Both the position numbers and the translations under genes were made by a program. Below are positions 1 to 9,007 of a stretch of 64,000 nt of DNA, in pieces. Source of the DNA: Lysobacterales bacterium (GTDB taxonomy: Bacteria > Pseudomonadota > Gammaproteobacteria > Xanthomonadales > Xanthomonadaceae); NCBI GenBank assembly GCA_019510125.1, contig JAEKKX010000003.1:1-64000 (forward strand), in the 5' to 3' direction. The notes under the pieces are model-generated. The model did no database searches, was not told the DNA's origin, and saw only the letters and a list, made by a program, of their open reading frames with translations. How positions within the stretch are numbered: the first letter of the stretch is position 1; the number at the start of each line of letters is the position of its first letter.

Positions 1-139
1 GATGGTCATGCCCGGCGACAACATCAAGATGACGGTGTCGCTGATCAACCCGGTGGCGATGGACGAAGGCCTGCGCTTCGCGATCCGCGAAGGCGGCCGC
101 ACGGTCGGCGCCGGCGTCGTCGCGAAGATCATCAAGTGA
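1..139 (+). CDS. tuf: Elongation factor Tu, C-terminal end (partial)
   Basis: The last 45 codons of EF-Tu, the GTPase that delivers aminoacyl-tRNA to the ribosome. The reading frame begins at base 2 and ends with TGA at 137-139. It encodes the end of the third beta-barrel domain, with the typical VMPGDNIKM segment and the terminal [14 protein letters not shown]. The gene starts before the window. Its position just upstream of rpsJ is the usual str-S10 junction in gammaproteobacteria. A GC-rich hairpin follows the stop codon. Identification is secure from the C-terminus alone. Confidence 0.97.
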   Translation, partial: MVMPGDNIKMTVSLINPVAMDEGLRFAIREGGRTVGAGVVAKIIK

Positions 140-148
140 CGTAACGGC

Positions 149-179
149 GCGCGGGCGCAGTTTCTGCGCCCGCGCCTTT
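149..179 (+). terminator. Hairpin terminator after tuf
   Basis: A perfect 12-bp stem pairs 149-160 with 164-175 around a TTT loop and is followed by CTTT. It begins 10 bases after the tuf stop. The T tract is short, so termination may be partial or Rho-assisted. Confidence 0.7.
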
Positions 180-187
180 GCCGGCAC

Positions 188-220
188 GTCATCCCGGCGC
201 AGGCCGGGATCCAGCTTGAC
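188..220 (+). repeat. REP-like palindromic repeat, copy A
   Basis: A GTCATCCCGGCG core, then AGGCCGGGATCCAGCTT, forms a small hairpin (CCCGGC/GCCGGG). Closely related copies lie at 39898-39930 in the same orientation and at 40278-40309 and 40418-40450 in the opposite orientation. This is a dispersed extragenic repeat family seen widely in Xanthomonadaceae. Confidence 0.7.
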
Positions 221-306
221 CTAGCGATCGCCCCCTCGGGCGATCGCCCCCCGGATCCCCGCCGCCCCGCGGGGCGGTTCCGGGAGCAGGGCAGGGCGGG
301 GCGCGC

Positions 307-335
307 TTGCGCGGCCCGGAAAGCCTCCCTATAAT
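307..335 (+). promoter_or_regulatory. Sigma70-type promoter for the S10 operon
   Basis: A consensus -10 box TATAAT lies at 330-335, 17 bases after a weak -35 box TTGCGC at 307-312. Transcription would start near 342, leaving a leader of about 355 nt before rpsJ. The perfect -10 in this GC-rich setting is the main evidence. Confidence 0.75.
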
Positions 336-699
336 GTGCGACCTTTCGCGGCCCCGACCTCGGTCAGGCGCCGCGGAGACAGCGAAATGAGGCACAGGAT
401 GCGCCTCGTCTTCGCCGGACAGGGAACTGTCGCGACGGCATCGCCCCGCCCGCTCCGAAACTTGTTCGGGGCACCACGGCAGGGGCGGGTTGCCACGTTC
501 GCGCATCTCCGTCTGGCGGGCCGGGCAACCGGCCTGCCTTTGCTTGTGGGTTCATTTGCCCTTCGGGGCGTCTTTCCGGGGTCTGACTCTTTCCGGAAGG
601 CCATTGGCAACAACGAGTTAGGCGTCACCAGCGGTACAAAAGGGGGTTCGGCGCACCCAGCCGTCGAGCCTGTCGCTCTTTCTACGAGGAATTTCCGTC
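336..699 (+). promoter_or_regulatory. Long untranslated leader of the S10 operon
   Basis: No convincing gene lies between the promoter and rpsJ. An open frame at 336-788 overlaps rpsJ in another frame and has no family features. The length and position recall the S10 leader through which ribosomal protein L4 represses the operon in other gammaproteobacteria, but I did not recognise the known L4-binding hairpin. The GAGGAA ribosome-binding site for rpsJ lies near 687-692. Confidence 0.45.
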
Positions 700-1011
700 A
701 TGGCGGATCAGAAAATCCGGATCCGGCTGAAAGCGTTCGATCATCGTCTGATCGACCGCTCGGCCAGCGAGATCGTCGAGACGGCTAAGCGGACGGGCGC
801 CCAGGTGCGCGGCCCGATCCCGCTGCCGACCAAGATCGAACGCTACACCGTCCTGGTGTCGCCGCACGTCGACAAGGACGCGCGCGACCAGTACGAGACC
901 CGCACGCACAAGCGCGTGCTCGACATCGTCGACCCCAACGACAAGACCGTGGACGCGCTGATGAAGCTCGAGCTCGCGGCTGGCGTCGACGTCCAGATCA
1001 AGCTGACCTGA
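700..1011 (+). CDS. rpsJ: 30S ribosomal protein S10
   Basis: 103-residue S10, a 30S head protein that also acts as NusE in transcription antitermination. The typical [14 protein letters not shown] start and the [26 protein letters not shown] core are intact, and the length is the family norm. It is the first gene of the S10 operon, behind a promoter and a long leader, and is followed 11 bases later by rplC. The start at 700 has a GAGGAA site upstream. Confidence 0.98.
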   Translation: MADQKIRIRLKAFDHRLIDRSASEIVETAKRTGAQVRGPIPLPTKIERYTVLVSPHVDKDARDQYETRTHKRVLDIVDPNDKTVDALMKLELAAGVDVQIKLT

Positions 1012-1022
1012 GGCATCGGACC

Positions 1023-1673
1023 ATGACCGCGAAGAAATATTCGTTGGGCATCGTCGGCCGCAAGGCCGGCATGAGCCGCATGTTCACCGAGGACGGCAAG
1101 TCGATCCCGGTGACCCTGATCGAGGCGACGCCGAACCGCATCGTCCAGATCAAGACCCCCGACACCGACGGCTACAGCGCCGTGCAGGTGACCGCGGGCG
1201 TGAAGCGCGCCTCGCTGATCAACAAGCCGGAAACCGGTCACCTCGCCAAGGCGAAGGTCGAAGCCGGCCGCGGCCTGTGGGAGCTGCGCGTGGAAGCCGA
1301 CCAGATCGGCGGTTTCGAGGTCGGCGGCGAGATCAAGGCCGACATCTTCGAGGCCGGCCAGATCGTCGACGTCCAGGGCGTGACCAAGGGCAAGGGCTTC
1401 CAGGGCACGATCAAGCGCTGGAACTTCACCATGGGCGACGCCACCCACGGCAACTCGCTGTCGCACCGCTCGCCGGGTTCGATCGGCCAGCGCCAGACGC
1501 CGGGCCGCGTGTTCCCGGGCAAGAAGATGTCCGGCCACATGGGCGCCGTGACGCAGACGACGCAGCGCCTGGAAGTGGTCAAGGTCGACGCCGAGCGCGG
1601 CCTGATCGCGATCCGCGGCGCGGTCCCCGGCGCGCCGGGCGGCGACGTCATTGTCCGTCCGACCACGAAGTAA
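1023..1673 (+). CDS. rplC: 50S ribosomal protein L3
   Basis: 216-residue L3, one of the two assembly initiators of the 50S subunit; its central loop reaches the peptidyl-transferase centre. The [15 protein letters not shown]-terminus and the Gly/Lys-rich loop ([14 protein letters not shown], then [28 protein letters not shown]) are conserved. That loop carries the glutamine methylated by PrmB in E. coli. It sits 11 bases after rpsJ and 11 bases before rplD. Confidence 0.98.
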   Translation: MTAKKYSLGIVGRKAGMSRMFTEDGKSIPVTLIEATPNRIVQIKTPDTDGYSAVQVTAGVKRASLINKPETGHLAKAKVEAGRGLWELRVEADQIGGFEVGGEIKADIFEAGQIVDVQGVTKGKGFQGTIKRWNFTMGDATHGNSLSHRSPGSIGQRQTPGRVFPGKKMSGHMGAVTQTTQRLEVVKVDAERGLIAIRGAVPGAPGGDVIVRPTTK

Positions 1674-1684
1674 GGGAGACGACA

Positions 1685-2290
1685 ATGGAACTCGCCATCA
1701 ACGGTAGCAACAACAAGCTCAACGTCTCCGACGCGATCTTCGGCCGCGATTTCAACGAGGATCTGGTCCACCAGGTCGTCGTCGCCTATCGCAACGCCGG
1801 CCGCGCCGGCACCAAGGCGCAGAAGACCCGCGCCGAAGTCAACGGCACGACCAAGAAGTCGAAGAAGCAGAAGGGCGGCGGCGCCCGCCACGGCGCCCTG
1901 ACCGCGCCGATCTTCGTCGGCGGCGGCCGCGCCTTCGCCGCGAAGCCGCGCAGCTTCGCGCAGAAGGTCAACCGCAAGATGTACCGCGCCGCGATCGCCG
2001 CGATCCTGTCGGAACTGAACCGCCAGGGCCGGATCACGATCGTCGAAGCCTTCGACGTCGACGCGCCGAAGACCAGCGGCCTGGTGTCGAAGCTGAAGGG
2101 CTTCGAGCTCGGCCAGCGTCCGCTGATCGTCACCGAAGACGCCTCGGAGAACCTGTTCCTGTCCGCCCGCAACCTGCCGTACGTGCAGGTCCGCGACGTG
2201 CAGGGCCTGGACCCGGTCGCGCTCGTCGGCGCCGACAGCGTGCTCATGACCGCCGATGCGGTGAAGAAGATCGAGGAGTGGCTGGCATGA
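1685..2290 (+). CDS. rplD: 50S ribosomal protein L4
   Basis: 201-residue L4, which lines the exit tunnel and is the autogenous regulator of the S10 operon in E. coli. The start at 1685 gives [16 protein letters not shown] with GGGAG at 1674-1678. The tunnel loop (residues about 40-100: [20 protein letters not shown], then [15 protein letters not shown]) is intact. The frame stays open far upstream of 1685, but that part overlaps rplC and is not coding. Its stop overlaps the rplW start (ATGA at 2287-2290). Confidence 0.97.
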   Translation: MELAINGSNNKLNVSDAIFGRDFNEDLVHQVVVAYRNAGRAGTKAQKTRAEVNGTTKKSKKQKGGGARHGALTAPIFVGGGRAFAAKPRSFAQKVNRKMYRAAIAAILSELNRQGRITIVEAFDVDAPKTSGLVSKLKGFELGQRPLIVTEDASENLFLSARNLPYVQVRDVQGLDPVALVGADSVLMTADAVKKIEEWLA

Positions 2291-2589
2291 CCATGACCGA
2301 CGCCAAGCTCTACAGCGTGATCCGTGCGCCGCGCGTGTCCGAAAAGACCGTCCGCGGCCAGGAAATGAACCAGTACGCCTTCGAGGTCGCCACCGACGCC
2401 ACCAAGGCCGACATCAAGACCGCCATCGAAAAGCTGTTCGATGTCCAGGTCAAGGCGGTCAACGTGGTGAACGTGAAGGGCAAGACCAAGGCCTTCCGCT
2501 ACCGCAACGGTCGCCGCGGCGACTCGCGCAAGGCGTACGTGACGCTGGCCGAAGGCCAGTCGATCGACGTCACCGCGGTCAAGCTCTGA
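2287..2589 (+). CDS. rplW: 50S ribosomal protein L23
   Basis: 100-residue L23, the protein at the tunnel exit that docks SRP and trigger factor. I start it at the ATG at 2287, giving [21 protein letters not shown], because it overlaps the rplD stop as ATGA and has GAGGAG at 2273-2278 at ideal spacing. The ATG at 2278 is too close to that site. The length matches the family. Confidence 0.95.
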   Translation: MTMTDAKLYSVIRAPRVSEKTVRGQEMNQYAFEVATDATKADIKTAIEKLFDVQVKAVNVVNVKGKTKAFRYRNGRRGDSRKAYVTLAEGQSIDVTAVKL

Positions 2590-2599
2590 GGAACCGACG

Positions 2600-3427
2600 A
2601 TGCCATTGATGACTTTCAAGCCCACCTCCGCCGGCCGCCGCAGCGCGGTCCGCGTGGTGACGCCGGGCCTCCACAAGGGCGCCCCGCACGCCGCGCTGGT
2701 CGAGAAGCAGGGCAAGACCGGCGGCCGCAACCACCACGGCCGCATCACCACCCGCCACATCGGCGGTGGCCACAAGCAGCACTACCGCATCATCGACTTC
2801 AAGCGCGACAAGGAAGGCATTCCGGCGAAGGTCGAGCGGATCGAATACGATCCGAACCGCACCGCGCACATCGCGCTGCTGTGCTACGTCGACGGCGAGC
2901 GTCGCTACATCATCGCGCCGAAGGGCCTGAAGGCCGGCGACCAGGTGATCTCCGGCAACGACGCCCCGATCAAGGCCGGCAACACCCTGCCGCTGCGCAA
3001 CATCCCGGTCGGTTCGACCGTGCATTGCATCGAGATGAAGCCCGGCAAGGGCGCCCAGATCGCCCGCGCCGCCGGCGCCGGCGTGCAACTGGTCGCCCGC
3101 GAAGGCACCTACGCGATGCTCCGCCTGCGTTCGGGCGAGATGCGCAAGGTCCCGTCCGAGTGCCGCGCCACCATCGGCGAGGTCGGCAACGACGAGCACA
3201 ACCTCGAGAAGCTGGGCAAGGCCGGTGCCGCCCGCTGGCGCGGCGTCAAGCCGACCGTCCGCGGCGCCGCCATGAACCCGGTCGACCATCCGCACGGCGG
3301 TGGCGAGGCGAAGGCCGGCCAGGGCAACCCGCACCCGGTCACCCCGTGGGGCGTGCCGACCAAGGGTTACAAGACGCGCAAGAACAAGCGCACCCAGAAG
3401 TTCATCGTGCGCGATCGCAGGAGCTAA
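2600..3427 (+). CDS. rplB: 50S ribosomal protein L2
   Basis: 275-residue L2, a 23S rRNA-binding protein needed for subunit association and peptidyl transfer. The [21 protein letters not shown] segment and the C-terminal [18 protein letters not shown] loop are intact. The loop contains the histidine (DHPHGGG) implicated in peptidyl-transferase function. It lies 10 bases after rplW and 6 before rpsS. Confidence 0.98.
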   Translation: MPLMTFKPTSAGRRSAVRVVTPGLHKGAPHAALVEKQGKTGGRNHHGRITTRHIGGGHKQHYRIIDFKRDKEGIPAKVERIEYDPNRTAHIALLCYVDGERRYIIAPKGLKAGDQVISGNDAPIKAGNTLPLRNIPVGSTVHCIEMKPGKGAQIARAAGAGVQLVAREGTYAMLRLRSGEMRKVPSECRATIGEVGNDEHNLEKLGKAGAARWRGVKPTVRGAAMNPVDHPHGGGEAKAGQGNPHPVTPWGVPTKGYKTRKNKRTQKFIVRDRRS

Positions 3428-3433
3428 CCGACC

Positions 3434-3700
3434 ATGGCACGTTCACTCAAGAAGGGTCCGTTCGTCGATCACCACCTGCTCAAGAAGGTGGAGACGGCCG
3501 GCTCCAGCAAGAAGCCGATCAAGACCTGGTCGCGTCGTTCCACCATCCTGCCGGAAATGATCGGGTTCACGATCGCCGTGCACAACGGGAAGAACCACAT
3601 CCCGGTGCTCGTCAACGAGAACATGGTCGGCCACAAGCTCGGCGAGTTCGCCCTGACCCGTACGTTCAAGGGTCACGGCGGCGACAAGAAGGGCAAGTAA
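3434..3700 (+). CDS. rpsS: 30S ribosomal protein S19
   Basis: 88-residue S19, which forms a complex with S13 in the 30S head. It starts [20 protein letters not shown] and contains [23 protein letters not shown], both diagnostic. The AGGAG at about 3419-3423 lies within the end of rplB. rplV follows after 10 bases. Confidence 0.97.
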   Translation: MARSLKKGPFVDHHLLKKVETAGSSKKPIKTWSRRSTILPEMIGFTIAVHNGKNHIPVLVNENMVGHKLGEFALTRTFKGHGGDKKGK

Positions 3701-3710
3701 GGAGATCATG

Positions 3711-4046
3711 ATGGAAGCGAAAGCAATCCTGCGCACCGCGCGCATCTCCCCGCAGAAGGCCCGCCTGGTCGCCGACCAGGTGCGCGGCCTCCCGCTCGCC
3801 CGCGCCCTGAACCTGCTGAAGTTCTCGGACAAGAAGGCCGCGGCCATGATCTACAAGGTCGTGTACTCCGCTGCCTCCAACGCCGAGAACAACCTCGGCG
3901 CCGACGCCGACGAGCTCAAGGTCAAGACCATCATGGTCGACGAGGGTCCGGTGCTGAAGCGCTTCATGGCGCGCGCCAAGGGCCGCGGCACCCGCATTCT
4001 GAAGCGCACCAGCCACATCACCGTGGTCGTGGGCGAGGGGAAATAA
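3711..4046 (+). CDS. rplV: 50S ribosomal protein L22
   Basis: 111-residue L22, which lines the exit tunnel; changes in its hairpin can affect macrolide response. Tandem ATGs lie at 3708 and 3711. I choose 3711 because it is 6 bases from GGAG (3701-3704) and gives [19 protein letters not shown], the usual Xanthomonadaceae start. The tunnel hairpin [22 protein letters not shown] is complete. It ends one base before rpsC. Confidence 0.95.
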   Translation: MEAKAILRTARISPQKARLVADQVRGLPLARALNLLKFSDKKAAAMIYKVVYSAASNAENNLGADADELKVKTIMVDEGPVLKRFMARAKGRGTRILKRTSHITVVVGEGK

Positions 4047-4047
4047 G

Positions 4048-4821
4048 ATGGGTCATAAAGTTCATCCCACCGGTATCCGCCTCGGCATCGCCAAGGACTG
4101 GAACTCCAAGTGGTACGCCGGCAAGAAGGAATACGCCGAGTACCTCGCCGCCGACCTCAAGGTCCGCGAGATGCTGCGCAAGAAGCTGGCCGCGGCCGGG
4201 ATCAGCAAGATCCTGATCGAGCGTCCGGCGAAGACCGCCCGCGTCACCGTCCACACCGCCCGTCCGGGCGTGGTGATCGGCAAGCGCGGCGAGGACATCG
4301 AGAAGCTGCGCAAGGAGATCAGCGACGTGATGGGCGTTCCCGCGCACATCAACGTCACCGAAGTCCGCAAGCCGGAACTCGACGCCCAGCTCGTCGCCGA
4401 GTCGATCGCCCAGCAGCTCGAGCGCCGCATCATGTTCCGCCGCGCGATGAAGCGCGCCGTCGGCAACGCGATGCGCCTCGGCGCCCTCGGCATCAAGGTA
4501 AACGTCGCCGGTCGCCTCAACGGCGCCGAAATCGCCCGCTCGGAGTGGTACCGCGAAGGTCGCGTGCCGCTGCACACCCTGCGCGCGGACGTCGACTACG
4601 GCTTCGCCGAGGCCCACACCACCTACGGCGTGATCGGCATCAAGACCTGGATCTACAAGGGCGAGATCTTCGACTTCGCCCAGGTCGGCCAGGAAAAGCA
4701 GGACGACTCCCCGCGCGGCGAGCGCGGTGACCGCGGCGACCGCAACGATCGCGCCGACCGTCCGCGTGGCCCGCGCCGCGATCGCGGCGACCGTGCCGAC
4801 CGCGGCGAAGCGAGGGAATAA
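4048..4821 (+). CDS. rpsC: 30S ribosomal protein S3 with Arg/Gly/Asp-rich tail
   Basis: 257-residue S3, at the mRNA entry tunnel of the 30S subunit. [13 protein letters not shown], the KH domain with [15 protein letters not shown], and the C-terminal domain are complete. After about residue 212 comes a low-complexity acidic/basic tail of RGD, NDR and ADR units to the end. Such tails occur in S3 of related bacteria but vary in length, and nothing suggests a frame problem. The next gene starts 3 bases later. Confidence 0.97.
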   Translation: MGHKVHPTGIRLGIAKDWNSKWYAGKKEYAEYLAADLKVREMLRKKLAAAGISKILIERPAKTARVTVHTARPGVVIGKRGEDIEKLRKEISDVMGVPAHINVTEVRKPELDAQLVAESIAQQLERRIMFRRAMKRAVGNAMRLGALGIKVNVAGRLNGAEIARSEWYREGRVPLHTLRADVDYGFAEAHTTYGVIGIKTWIYKGEIFDFAQVGQEKQDDSPRGERGDRGDRNDRADRPRGPRRDRGDRADRGEARE

Positions 4822-4824
4822 ACC

Positions 4825-5238
4825 ATGCTGCAACCCAAGCGCACCAAATACCGCAAGGTCTTCAAGGGCCGCAACGAGGGCCTGAGCTGGAACGCCAACC
4901 AGGTCAGCTTCGGCGAATACGGCCTGAAGGCGACCGCCACCGGCCGTCTCACCGCCCGCCAGATCGAGGCCGCGCGCCGCACCATCAGCCGCTACGTCAA
5001 GCGTGGCGGCAAGATGTGGATCCGCGTGTTCCCCGACAAGCCGATCACGCAGAAGCCGATCGAAGTCCGCATGGGCTCCGGCAAGGGCAACGTCGAGTAC
5101 TGGGTCGCCCAGATCCAGCCCGGCCGCATGATCTATGAAATCGAGGGTGTGGACGAAGCCACCGCGCGCGAGGCGTTCCGCCTGGCGGCCGCCAAGCTTT
5201 CGGTCACCACCACTTTCGTGACCCGGACGGTGAAGTGA
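4825..5238 (+). CDS. rplP: 50S ribosomal protein L16
   Basis: 137-residue L16, which helps position A-site tRNA near the peptidyl-transferase centre. [19 protein letters not shown] and [20 protein letters not shown] are diagnostic. The length is standard. Its TGA (5236-5238) overlaps the rpmC ATG by one base, implying translational coupling. Confidence 0.97.
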   Translation: MLQPKRTKYRKVFKGRNEGLSWNANQVSFGEYGLKATATGRLTARQIEAARRTISRYVKRGGKMWIRVFPDKPITQKPIEVRMGSGKGNVEYWVAQIQPGRMIYEIEGVDEATAREAFRLAAAKLSVTTTFVTRTVK

Positions 5239-5423
5239 TGGAACTCAAAGAACTCAAAGCCAAGTCGGCCGCCGAGCTGCAGGCCCATCTGACCGAGCTG
5301 CACAAGGAGCAGTTCTCGTTCCGGATGCAGAAGGCCACCGGCCAGCTCGCCAAGACCCACGACATCCGCCGCGTGCGCCGCGAAATCGCCCGCGTCAACA
5401 TGTTGCTCGGTCAGAAGAAGTAA
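5238..5423 (+). CDS. rpmC: 50S ribosomal protein L29
   Basis: 61-residue L29, next to L23 at the tunnel exit. The ATG at 5238 overlaps the rplP stop and gives [18 protein letters not shown], the length typical of this family. An in-frame GTG at 5235 is possible but less likely. The conserved [15 protein letters not shown] and [10 protein letters not shown] segments are present. Confidence 0.95.
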   Translation: MELKELKAKSAAELQAHLTELHKEQFSFRMQKATGQLAKTHDIRRVRREIARVNMLLGQKK

Positions 5424-5435
5424 GGAACCGACGCC

Positions 5436-5699
5436 ATGAATACCAACGAAAAGAAGCAGCGCACGGTCCAGGGCCGGGTCGTCAGCAACAAGATGGACAA
5501 GACGGTCACCGTGCTGGTGGAGCGCCAGGTCAAGCACGAGCTGTACGGCAAGTACATCCGCCGCTCGACCAAGCTGCACGCGCACGACGCGGACAATAGC
5601 TGCAACGAAGGCGACATCGTGCGGGTGGCCGAGTGCGCCCCGCTTTCCAAGACCAAGAACTGGCGCGTCGTCGAAATCGTCGAACGCGCGGCCGAATAA
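5436..5699 (+). CDS. rpsQ: 30S ribosomal protein S17
   Basis: 87-residue S17, a primary 16S rRNA binder with an OB fold. [22 protein letters not shown] and [29 protein letters not shown]-type features are intact. This ends the classical S10 operon in E. coli; here rplN follows after only 15 bases, with GAGGAG as its ribosome-binding site, so co-transcription is likely. Confidence 0.97.
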   Translation: MNTNEKKQRTVQGRVVSNKMDKTVTVLVERQVKHELYGKYIRRSTKLHAHDADNSCNEGDIVRVAECAPLSKTKNWRVVEIVERAAE

Positions 5700-5714
5700 C
5701 GAGGAGGGCTGATC

Positions 5715-6083
5715 ATGATCCAGATGCAAAGCCATCTCGAAGTGGCCGACAATTCCGGTGCGAAGGAAGTGATGTGCATCAAGGTGCTGGGCGGCTCCAA
5801 GCGCCGCTACGCCGGCATCGGCGACATCATCAAGGTGTCCATCAAGGACGCCATTCCCCGCGGCAAGGTCAAGAAGGGCGAGGTCTACAACGCCGTCGTG
5901 GTGCGTACCCGCAAGGGTGTGCGTCGCGCCGACGGTTCGCTGATCCGTTTCGACGCCAACGCCGCCGTGCTGCTGAACAACAAGCATGAGCCGATCGGCA
6001 CCCGTATCTTCGGGCCGGTCACTCGCGAGCTCCGCTCCGAGAAGTTCATGAAGATCGTTTCGCTCGCGCCCGAAGTGCTCTGA
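5715..6083 (+). CDS. rplN: 50S ribosomal protein L14
   Basis: 122-residue L14, at the subunit interface and the docking site for the silencing factor Rsf[28 protein letters not shown] and the C-terminal [13 protein letters not shown] are diagnostic. It is the first gene of the spc-type cluster and continues directly from rpsQ. Confidence 0.98.
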   Translation: MIQMQSHLEVADNSGAKEVMCIKVLGGSKRRYAGIGDIIKVSIKDAIPRGKVKKGEVYNAVVVRTRKGVRRADGSLIRFDANAAVLLNNKHEPIGTRIFGPVTRELRSEKFMKIVSLAPEVL

Positions 6084-6097
6084 GCGGAGGAGCCCAC

Positions 6098-6412
6098 ATG
6101 AATCGCATCAAGAAAGGCGACCGCGTGGTCGTCATCGCCGGCAAGGACAAGGGCAAGCAGGGCGACGTGGTGAGCATCCACGGCGACCGCGTCGTGGTGG
6201 CCAACATCAACATGGTCAAGCGCCACACCAAGCCCAACCCCCAGGCCGGCCAGCCCGGTGGCGTGATCGAGCGCGAAGGCTCGATCCACGTGTCCAACGT
6301 CATGCTGTTCAACCCTGCCTCCGGCAAGGGCGAGCGCATCGGTATCAAGAAGCTGGAGGATGGACGCAAACTGCGTGTGTTCCGCTCCAGCGGTGAGGCG
6401 GTCGACGCCTGA
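6098..6412 (+). CDS. rplX: 50S ribosomal protein L24
   Basis: 104-residue L24, an assembly initiator of the 50S subunit with a KOW motif at the N-terminus ([19 protein letters not shown]). [22 protein letters not shown] matches the family, and the length is normal. It follows rplN after 14 bases with GGAGGAG upstream. Confidence 0.97.
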   Translation: MNRIKKGDRVVVIAGKDKGKQGDVVSIHGDRVVVANINMVKRHTKPNPQAGQPGGVIEREGSIHVSNVMLFNPASGKGERIGIKKLEDGRKLRVFRSSGEAVDA

Positions 6413-6423
6413 GGAATGCAGAA

Positions 6424-6966
6424 ATGACGACTCGTCTGGAACAGTTCTACAAGGATGAAGTGGTGCCGAAGCTGATGAAGCAGTTCGGCTACACCAATCC
6501 GATGGAAGTGCCGAAGCTGGTCAAGATCACGCTGAACATGGGCGTGGGCGAAGCGGCGGCCAACAAGAAGGTGCTCGAGAACGCCGTGGCCGACATGGCC
6601 AAGATCTCCGGCCAGAAGCCGGTGGTCACCAAGGCGCGCGTCTCGGTCGCCTCGTTCAAGATCCGCGACGGCTGGCCGATCGGCTGCAAGGTCACCCTGC
6701 GCCGCGCCAAGATGTACGAGTTCCTCGATCGCCTGGTGAACATCTCGCTGCCCCGCGTCCGCGACTTCCGCGGCGTCTCGGGTCGCGCGTTCGACGGTCG
6801 CGGCAACTACAACATGGGCGTGAAGGAACAGATCATCTTCCCGGAAATCGACTTCGACCAGGTCGACGCGCTCCGCGGCATGGATATCGCCATCACGACC
6901 ACGGCCAAGACCGACGCCGAAGCCAAGGCGCTGCTCGAAGCCTTCCGCTTCCCCTTCCGCAACTGA
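6424..6966 (+). CDS. rplE: 50S ribosomal protein L5
   Basis: 180-residue L5, which binds 5S rRNA and contacts P-site t[39 protein letters not shown] and the C-terminal [26 protein letters not shown] are conserved. In E. coli the S8 repressor site lies at the start of this gene; I could not confirm such a site here. Confidence 0.97.
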   Translation: MTTRLEQFYKDEVVPKLMKQFGYTNPMEVPKLVKITLNMGVGEAAANKKVLENAVADMAKISGQKPVVTKARVSVASFKIRDGWPIGCKVTLRRAKMYEFLDRLVNISLPRVRDFRGVSGRAFDGRGNYNMGVKEQIIFPEIDFDQVDALRGMDIAITTTAKTDAEAKALLEAFRFPFRN

Positions 6967-6982
6967 TCCGGGACCCCACGCA

Positions 6983-7288
6983 ATGGCCAAGACCTCGATG
7001 GTGAACCGCGAAACCAAGCGGGCCAAGCTGGCGAAGAAGTACGCCGCCAAGCGCGAAGCGCTGAAGAAGATCATCAACAGCCAGGACGGCGACTTCGACG
7101 AGAAGATGGCGGCCGCCGCCAAGCTCCAGAAGCTGCCGCGCGACTCCTCGCCGAGCCGCCAGACCCTGCGCTGCGCCCTGACCGGCCGTCCGCGCGGCGT
7201 CTACCGCAAGTTCGGCCTGGGCCGCAACAAGCTGCGCGAAGCCACCATGCGCGGCGACGTGCCGGGCCTGCGCAAGGCGAGCTGGTAA
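6983..7288 (+). CDS. rpsN: 30S ribosomal protein S14 (zinc-independent form)
   Basis: 101-residue S14. It is the long form without the CxxC pairs of zinc-binding S14, ending with the [24 protein letters not shown] signature. It lies 16 bases after rplE. Its TAA (7286-7288) is followed at once by a chain of hairpins that fills the unusually long gap to rpsH. Confidence 0.97.
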   Translation: MAKTSMVNRETKRAKLAKKYAAKREALKKIINSQDGDFDEKMAAAAKLQKLPRDSSPSRQTLRCALTGRPRGVYRKFGLGRNKLREATMRGDVPGLRKASW

Positions 7289-7442
7289 GCAGCCCCCCAG
7301 GGCTGCTAGACTAGGCGGCTGCTAGTCCGTAGTACCCCGCAGGCCGGCCCGTCCGGCCTGCCGCCGTCTCCGACGGCAGGCCCCGCGAGGGGCGACCGCC
7401 GGGCTTCGGCCCGACGCCACAACCCAAGCAGATTTCGCGAAA
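7288..7442 (+). promoter_or_regulatory. Structured rpsN-rpsH spacer with competing hairpins
   Basis: Five inverted repeats follow rpsN. H1 pairs 7288-7295 with 7300-7307. H2 pairs 7339-7347 with 7353-7361. H3 pairs 7355-7363 with 7374-7382 and shares 7355-7361 with H2, so the two cannot form together. H4 is CCCC-GCGA-GGGG (7381-7392), a GNRA tetraloop, and shares 7381-7382 with H3. H5 is a UUCG tetraloop stem (7400-7413). There is no T tract. The layout resembles an attenuator or a protein-binding leader inside the spc cluster; its function is inferred only. Confidence 0.5.
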
Positions 7443-7475
7443 GCGGATATCGGTGCTACTCATAGGTGAATTGCA

Positions 7476-7871
7476 ATGAGCATGACTGATCCCATCGCCG
7501 ACATGCTGGTCCGCATCAAGAATGCGGCCGCGGTCGGCAAGCAGACGGTGAAGATGCCGTCGTCCAAGATCAAGGTCGCGATCGCCAAGGTCCTGAAGGA
7601 CGAAGGCTACATCGGCGACCTGCGCGTGACCGAGGAAGGCGCCAAGGTCGAACTCGAGATCGTCCTCAAGTACTACGAAGGCAAGCCCGTCATCGAGCGC
7701 CTGCACCGCGTGTCGCGTTCGGGCCTGCGCCAGTACCGCGGCAAGGCCGCGCTGCCGAAGGTCCTCGGTGGCCTCGGCGTCGCCATCATTTCCACCTCCA
7801 AGGGCATCATGACCGATGCGCAGGCGCGCCAACAGGGCGTCGGCGGCGAGGTCCTGTGCTTCGTGGCGTAA
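7476..7871 (+). CDS. rpsH: 30S ribosomal protein S8
   Basis: 131-residue S8, a central 16S rRNA binder and the autogenous repressor of the spc operon in E. coli. [17 protein letters not shown] is the usual start in this family, although an ATG at 7482 is also in frame. The C-terminal [27 protein letters not shown]-type segment is intact. It is separated from rpsN by 187 bases of hairpins and lacks a strong Shine-Dalgarno site, which fits regulated initiation. Confidence 0.96.
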   Translation: MSMTDPIADMLVRIKNAAAVGKQTVKMPSSKIKVAIAKVLKDEGYIGDLRVTEEGAKVELEIVLKYYEGKPVIERLHRVSRSGLRQYRGKAALPKVLGGLGVAIISTSKGIMTDAQARQQGVGGEVLCFVA

Positions 7872-7884
7872 GGAGAACAGACCC

Positions 7885-8412
7885 ATGTCCCGCGTCGCCA
7901 AGAAGCCCATCGCCCTGCCCAAGGGCGTCGAATTCAACGTCCAGTCCGACAGTGTGAGCGTCAAGGGCCCCAAGGGCACCCTGTCGATCGCCAAGCCGGC
8001 CGGCATCGACGTCGCCATCGACAACGGTGTCGCCCAGCTCTCGGCCAACGACGAGTCGCTGGTCCCGCTGACCGGCACCCTCCGCGCCATCCTCTCGAAC
8101 ATGGTCCACGGCGTCAGCCAGGGCTTCGAGCGCAAGCTCGAGCTCGTCGGCGTCGGTTACCGCGCCGCGATGCAGGGCAAGGACCTGAGCCTGTCGCTCG
8201 GATTCTCGCACCCGGTCGTGTTCCCGGCGCCGGAAGGCATCACCATCGCCACGCCGACCCAGACCGAGATCCTGGTCTCGGGCGCCGACAAGCAGCGCGT
8301 CGGTGAAGTCGCCGCCAAGATCCGCGCCTTCCGTCCGCCGGAACCCTACAAGGGCAAGGGCGTGAAGTACTCCGACGAAACCATCATTCGCAAGGAAGCC
8401 AAGAAGGCCTAA
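7885..8412 (+). CDS. rplF: 50S ribosomal protein L6
   Basis: 175-residue L6, near the sarcin-ricin loop. The start at 7885 ([17 protein letters not shown]) lies 9 bases after AGGAG at 7871-7875; the frame is open upstream but overlaps rpsH. The two L6 domains end with the diagnostic [19 protein letters not shown] segment. Length is normal. Confidence 0.97.
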   Translation: MSRVAKKPIALPKGVEFNVQSDSVSVKGPKGTLSIAKPAGIDVAIDNGVAQLSANDESLVPLTGTLRAILSNMVHGVSQGFERKLELVGVGYRAAMQGKDLSLSLGFSHPVVFPAPEGITIATPTQTEILVSGADKQRVGEVAAKIRAFRPPEPYKGKGVKYSDETIIRKEAKKA

Positions 8413-8468
8413 TGCCCGTGCGGCGCCACGCGCGCCGCCGGCATCCTTCAGCTTCCGAGGACACCGCA

Positions 8469-8822
8469 ATGGAAAAGAAAATCGCCCGCCTGCGTCGCGC
8501 CAAGTCGACCCGTGCGCACATCCGCGAACTCGGCGTGCCGCGCCTGTCGGTGCTGCGCACCGGCCAGCACATCTACGCCCAGGTCTTCACCGCCGACGGT
8601 TCCAAGGTGCTGGCCGCGGCCAACACCCAGCAGGCCGACGTCCGCGACGGCCTGAAGAACGGCAAGAACGCCGACGCCGCCGTCAAGGTCGGTCGCCTGA
8701 TCGCCGAGAAGGCGAAGGCCGCCGGCATCGAGAAGGTCGCGTTCGACCGTTCCGGTTATCGCTACCACGGTCGCATCAAGGCGCTGGCCGATGCGGCCCG
8801 CGAAGGCGGCCTGCAGTTCTGA
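8469..8822 (+). CDS. rplR: 50S ribosomal protein L18
   Basis: 117-residue L18, the main 5S rRNA-binding protein. The start at 8469 ([21 protein letters not shown]) has GAGGA at 8457-8461. [16 protein letters not shown] and [26 protein letters not shown] are diagnostic. The 56-base gap from rplF is moderate. After the stop a 185-base structured spacer precedes rpsE. Confidence 0.97.
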   Translation: MEKKIARLRRAKSTRAHIRELGVPRLSVLRTGQHIYAQVFTADGSKVLAAANTQQADVRDGLKNGKNADAAVKVGRLIAEKAKAAGIEKVAFDRSGYRYHGRIKALADAAREGGLQF

Positions 8823-8828
8823 TCTCCC

Positions 8829-8913
8829 GGGCGGGTTTCGGCCCGCCCCGCGGAACTCCGCTCCGGCCGCAAGGTCAGACGGATTCCCAGCCGCCGGCAC
8901 GGTCGTGTGCCGG
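8829..8913 (+). promoter_or_regulatory. Hairpins in the rplR-rpsE spacer
   Basis: A 7-bp GGGCGGG/CCCGCCC stem (8829-8835 with 8842-8848) carries a TTTCGG loop. A second 7-bp stem pairs 8894-8900 with 8907-8913. Neither is followed by T residues, so they may be processing or attenuation sites, or RNA-stability elements. The 185-base gap (8823-9007) holds no gene. Confidence 0.4.
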
Positions 8914-9007
8914 GCGCGCCATCCGGTTCCGGGTCGCGCGATCCACCCGAGTCGCATCACAACCATAAGCGGCCAAGCCGCAAATCCTTCAATCACCGAG
9001 AATCGAA

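Noticed and set aside
336-788. A possible leader protein before rpsJ
   Set aside because: It overlaps rpsJ in another frame, starts at the expected transcript start with no ribosome-binding site, and has no family features.
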